Positions 32,954-36,256 of a stretch of DNA of 36,256 nucleotides are shown one piece after another. A program made the position numbers and the translations under genes. The stretch comes from Acidobacteriota bacterium. Its GTDB lineage: Bacteria; Acidobacteriota; Terriglobia; Terriglobales; Acidobacteriaceae. The DNA is taken from positions 1 through 36,256 of the forward strand of contig JAFATF010000105.1 in assembly GCA_019244045.1 (NCBI GenBank), written 5' to 3'. The first letter of the stretch is position 1, and each line of letters opens with the position of its first letter. Below the pieces are notes generated by a model. That model was not told the origin of the DNA. It did no database searches and saw only the letters and a program-made list of their open reading frames with translations.

Positions 32954-33028
32954 ATGATCATGCTCGTCATCAGCGTGTTGACGGCGGTTTACCTCATTTA
33001 CGCCCTGCTGCGTCCGGAGAAATTCTGA
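32954..33028 (+). CDS. kdpF: KdpF, small subunit of the K+-transporting ATPase
   Basis: A 24-residue peptide from ATG 32954 (MIMLVISVLTAVYLIYALLRPEKF). It has one membrane helix and ends with YxxYALLRPEKF, the typical C terminus of KdpF (E. coli: YALINAEAF). KdpF stabilises the KdpABC complex in the inner membrane. ATG 32960 is an alternative start. A GGGAG ten bases ahead is the only ribosome-binding site. It is followed by kdpA after 99 bases. Confidence 0.88.
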   Translation: MIMLVISVLTAVYLIYALLRPEKF

Positions 33029-33127
33029 AATGAGTCACACCCTAGTAACTGGGTTTGCCCGCTGCATGAATCTTGTCACGCCTAGGAGCCAGCCTATGCA
33101 AAGGCTAGACCAGCGACAGGACCGGTT

Positions 33128-34927
33128 ATGACCGCTAATGGTTGGTTGCAAATACTGTTTTTTCTGCTGCTCATCTTCCTCGTCACCAAGCCCATGGGCA
33201 TCTTCCTGGCGCACGTATTCAACCGCGAGAAGACCTTTCTCGACCCCCTGCTCCGACCTGTTGAAAGGCTTCTCTACCGCTTGACCGGTGTCGACGAACA
33301 CCAGGAAATGCCCTGGACCGAATATGCGGTTGCCATGCTGCTGTTCAGCCTGGTCTCGATGATTCTGTTATACCTGATGGAACGATTGCAGGGATCTCTG
33401 CCGTTTTTTAATCCGCAAAAGTTTGTCGCCGTTAATCCTGCCCTGGCGTTCAACACCGCCGCGTCTTTTGCCACCAATACGAATTGGCAGAACTATAGTG
33501 GCGAGACCACGATGAGTTATTTCACCCAAATGGCGGGCCTCTCTTATCACAATTTCCTTTCAGCCGCGGTCGGAATCGCCGTGGCGATTGCCTTTATTCG
33601 GGGTATCCGTCGTCGCCAGAGCCAGACGATCGGCAACTTTTGGGTTGATCTGGTGCGCGCTTGCCTTTGGGTATTGTTGCCCTTCACGATTGTTGGAGGC
33701 TTGGCGCTTGTCTCCCAGGGTGTGGTGCAAAATCTGAAACCCTATCAGACGGTCAAGTTAATAGAACCCATGCAGGTCCAGAAGCTTAGCCCCGACGGCA
33801 AGCCGATGGTCGACAGCCAAGGCAAACCGGTGATGGACGCGGTTAACCAGCAGAACATTGCTCAGGGACCTGTGGCTTCGCAGGAGATTATCAAGGAATG
33901 GGGTACCAATGGGGGTGGATTTTTCAATGCCAACAGCGCGCATCCATTCGAGAATCCCACGCCGCTCTCCAACCTCATCGAGCTGTTTTCCATTTTTGCG
34001 GTATCGGCGGGTTTGACCTATACGCTTGGCCGGATGACTGGTTGCCAGCGCCACGGTTGGGCGGTCTGGGCGGCCATGGCAATTTTGTTTCTGGCGGGGG
34101 TCTCGGTGGTGTATTGGGCAGAGGCGCGGGGTAATCCACTTTTGGCCAATACTGATCAACGCTCGAGTCGCCTTCAGCCGGGCGGGAACATGGAAGGCAA
34201 AGAGGTAAGGTTTGGCATCGCTAATACAGCGCTGTGGGCGACGGTAACTACCGACGCCAGCTGCGGGGCCATTAACGGTTGGCACGACTCTTTCACTCCG
34301 CTCGGTGGGATGGTGCCGTTGATCAACATCATGCTCAGCGAAGTCATTTTTGGCGGAGTAGGCGCCGGCCTGTATGGCATGCTGATTTACATCATTCTGG
34401 CCGTATTCATTGCCGGCCTTATGGTGGGGCGCACTCCCGAATACCTGGGAAAGAAAATTGAAGCTTACGACGTCAAGATGGCGATGCTGGTTGTGCTGGT
34501 CTTCCCCTTGATCATCCTTGCTTTCTCCGCCGTCTCTTCCCTAAAGAGCTACGGCAGTGCGAGCATCTCCAACCCGGGTCCACACGGTTTAAGTGAAATT
34601 CTCTATTCCTTCACCTCGCAAGCCGGCAACAATGGATCCGCCTTTGCCGGACTCACGACCAACACCCTGTGGTACAACGCGGCGGGCGGGATCACGATGC
34701 TCATTGGCCGATTCTGGATGATTATTCCCATGCTGGCCATTGCCGGAAATCTGGCGAGCAAGAAATATATTCCGCCATCGTTGGGCACCTTCCCGGTGAC
34801 TACTCCTCTCTTCACCCTGCTATTAATCGGCGTGATCCTGATTGTCGGGGCACTGACATTTTTCCCCGCCTTAAGTCTAGGGCCGATTCTCGAAAACTTG
34901 CTTATGGGCGTGGGGAAGAGTTTCTAG
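33128..34927 (+). CDS. kdpA: KdpA, K+-binding and translocating subunit
   Basis: A 599-residue polytopic protein of the superfamily of K+ transporters; it binds periplasmic K+ through four selectivity-filter loops. The filter segments are visible: NTNWQNYSGE (first), WGTNGGGFFNANSAHPFENPTP (second), CGAINGWHDSFTPLGG (third) and AGNNGSAFAGL (fourth). Membrane helices are spread over the whole length. A polar stretch at about 215-240 (QVQKLSPDGKPMVDSQGKPVMDAV) is an insertion of about 25 residues against E. coli KdpA, with two similar GKP-x-x-D units. AGGA lies seven bases before ATG 33128. KdpB begins 12 bases after the stop. Confidence 0.98.
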   Translation: MTANGWLQILFFLLLIFLVTKPMGIFLAHVFNREKTFLDPLLRPVERLLYRLTGVDEHQEMPWTEYAVAMLLFSLVSMILLYLMERLQGSLPFFNPQKFVAVNPALAFNTAASFATNTNWQNYSGETTMSYFTQMAGLSYHNFLSAAVGIAVAIAFIRGIRRRQSQTIGNFWVDLVRACLWVLLPFTIVGGLALVSQGVVQNLKPYQTVKLIEPMQVQKLSPDGKPMVDSQGKPVMDAVNQQNIAQGPVASQEIIKEWGTNGGGFFNANSAHPFENPTPLSNLIELFSIFAVSAGLTYTLGRMTGCQRHGWAVWAAMAILFLAGVSVVYWAEARGNPLLANTDQRSSRLQPGGNMEGKEVRFGIANTALWATVTTDASCGAINGWHDSFTPLGGMVPLINIMLSEVIFGGVGAGLYGMLIYIILAVFIAGLMVGRTPEYLGKKIEAYDVKMAMLVVLVFPLIILAFSAVSSLKSYGSASISNPGPHGLSEILYSFTSQAGNNGSAFAGLTTNTLWYNAAGGITMLIGRFWMIIPMLAIAGNLASKKYIPPSLGTFPVTTPLFTLLLIGVILIVGALTFFPALSLGPILENLLMGVGKSF

Positions 34928-34939
34928 AGGACTACGGCA

Positions 34940-36256
34940 ATGACAAGGTCAACATTCACGGGTGCCAAGGTCCCAACCGTCCGCCTAGGTCGCTCGCCCA
35001 TGAAACGCCGCAAAAGGGCTCTCTGGGACTGGAAAATCGTCCGGCGAGCGATCTGGGACGCGTTTCTCAAGCTCGAGCCCCGAAAGATGATGGGCAACCC
35101 GGTCATGTTTGTGGTCGAAATTGGCAGTGTGGTTACAACGGTGCTGCTGTTCAAGGCAAGCCCCGATCTTAAGTTCAACCTGCAGGTCACGTTGTGGTTG
35201 TGGTTCACGGTGTTATTCGCAAATTTCGCGGAAGCCATGGCCGAGGGGAGGGGCAAAGCACAAGCCGACACCCTACGCAGAGCGCGATCAGAGACAATTG
35301 CGAACCGGATTTTAGACAACGACGGACGGGTTGAACAAGTGCCAAGCTCGAAACTGAAGTCCGGAGACTTGGTTTCCGTCTCGGCGGGCGAGTTCATTCC
35401 CTCGGACGGAGAAATTCTTGAAGGCGTCGCTTCCGTAGATGAATCGGCAATCACGGGTGAGTCTGCGCCTGTGATCAGGGAGGCGGGAGGTGACCGTTCG
35501 GCGGTGACAGGTGGTACTCGTGTGTTATCCGATCGCATCAGGGTGAAGATCACGTCCAATCCTGGTGAAACTTTCCTGGATCGCATGATCGCGCTGGTGG
35601 AAGGCGCCGAGCGGAAGAAAACACCGAACGAAATCGCCCTCAACATCCTTTTGGCGGGATTGACCATCATATTTCTTCTGGCTGTTGTTACGTTGCAGCC
35701 GTTCGCCATTTACTCGGGTTCACCCCAGACCGTGTTTGTTTTAGTCTCGCTGCTTGTCTGCTTGATTCCTACCACCATTGGAGGACTGCTCTCGGCCATC
35801 GGCATTGCGGGGATGGACCGTCTGGTACAGCACAACGTGCTTGCCATGTCAGGTCGTGCCGTCGAAGCCGCCGGTGACGTTAATACATTGCTGTTGGACA
35901 AGACGGGGACAATCACGCTGGGGAACCGACAGGCTTCGCGCTTTATCCCCGCCCCCGGCGTCAGCCAGCAGGAGCTTGCCGATGCCGCCCAACTTTCCTC
36001 GCTCGCCGATGAAACGCCCGAAGGTCGCTCCATTGTTGTCTTGGCCAAAGAGAAGTATGGCTTGCGGGGGCGCGAATTGGGGCCGCACGATGCCCATTTT
36101 GTGCCGTTCAGCGCTCAGACGCGCATGTCGGGTGTGGACCTAAACGGATTTGAAATCCGTAAAGGAGCAGCCGACGCAATCGGTGTTTACGTTGCACAGA
36201 GTGGCCGCCCCATGTCTGCCGAAGTCAGGCATACCGTCGAGGAGATTGCCCGTTCG
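34940..36256 (+). CDS. kdpB: KdpB, P-type ATPase subunit (3' end outside window)
   Basis: 439 codons from ATG 34940 (AGAGGA ten bases before) are visible; the gene runs out of the window in frame, so the length is unknown (E. coli KdpB: 682). Seen: MFVVEIGS (first helix), [21 protein letters not shown], actuator TGES at Thr172-Ser175, the [22 protein letters not shown] helix that holds ion-translocating residues, and the phosphorylated Asp320 in DKTGT. The nucleotide domain continues to the edge. An N-terminal basic tail of about 20 residues (up to [12 protein letters not shown]) is longer than in E. coli. kdpC should follow beyond the window. Confidence 0.97.
   Translation, partial: MTRSTFTGAKVPTVRLGRSPMKRRKRALWDWKIVRRAIWDAFLKLEPRKMMGNPVMFVVEIGSVVTTVLLFKASPDLKFNLQVTLWLWFTVLFANFAEAMAEGRGKAQADTLRRARSETIANRILDNDGRVEQVPSSKLKSGDLVSVSAGEFIPSDGEILEGVASVDESAITGESAPVIREAGGDRSAVTGGTRVLSDRIRVKITSNPGETFLDRMIALVEGAERKKTPNEIALNILLAGLTIIFLLAVVTLQPFAIYSGSPQTVFVLVSLLVCLIPTTIGGLLSAIGIAGMDRLVQHNVLAMSGRAVEAAGDVNTLLLDKTGTITLGNRQASRFIPAPGVSQQELADAAQLSSLADETPEGRSIVVLAKEKYGLRGRELGPHDAHFVPFSAQTRMSGVDLNGFEIRKGAADAIGVYVAQSGRPMSAEVRHTVEEIARS

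Overview
The window reads as a contiguous chromosomal segment from a Gram-negative bacterium, most probably an Acidobacteriota (Terriglobia-like). This assignment is an inference from gene content and order. The signs are an NAD-type isocitrate dehydrogenase, a split cytochrome b with a Rieske protein and a very large multiheme cytochrome c, ctaA with a DUF420/CtaM protein, two OmpL-like beta-barrel porins fused into a kdp operon, and a KdpD divided into two proteins. No rRNA, tRNA, CRISPR array, insertion sequence or phage gene was recognised. Base composition looks even throughout, moderately GC-rich, with AT-rich patches only at regulatory sites.

Region 1 (1-6401) is housekeeping, all on the plus strand: the 3' part of a Cof-type HAD phosphatase, a secreted lytic transglycosylase, a YbhN/LPG-synthase-type membrane protein with an inserted soluble segment, nrdR, NAD-isocitrate dehydrogenase, an unexplained 767-base gap, and ferrochelatase (hemH).

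Region 2 (6438-17676, plus strand) is a respiratory block. It holds a Rieske protein with a duplicated N-terminal module, cytochrome b6-like and subunit IV-like proteins, a 1,088-residue cytochrome with eight CxxCH motifs, and a lipoprotein with a cupredoxin-like copper site. These are followed by heme A synthase, an ABC-2 type exporter pair, CtaM/DUF420 and a small unknown protein. Together with hemH this looks like a quinol-oxidising complex plus machinery for maturing a heme-copper oxidase whose structural genes are not in the window.

Region 3 (17751-21188) is mixed: a membrane HEAT-repeat protein carrying a lipoyl-like hairpin segment, a ferredoxin (minus), ssb (plus), a FabG-like reductase (minus), and a 53-codon unknown gene with a strong ribosome-binding site (minus).

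Region 4 (21396-36256) is a potassium-homeostasis region and the most interesting part. An APC-superfamily transporter with a long cytoplasmic tail (minus) is followed by a KdpD-type histidine kinase (minus) that lacks the N-terminal KdpD/USP domains. Those domains are encoded as a separate protein on the opposite strand, followed by kdpE. After a DUF1579 gene comes an AT-rich control region and then porin, porin, a 28-aa membrane peptide, kdpF, kdpA and kdpB (cut by the window end). Tandem T-rich hexamers spaced exactly 11 bp, like the E. coli KdpE box, occur both before the porin-kdpFAB operon and before the APC transporter. I infer a KdpE regulon that joins outer-membrane entry, P-type ATPase import and a second inner-membrane K+ transporter candidate.
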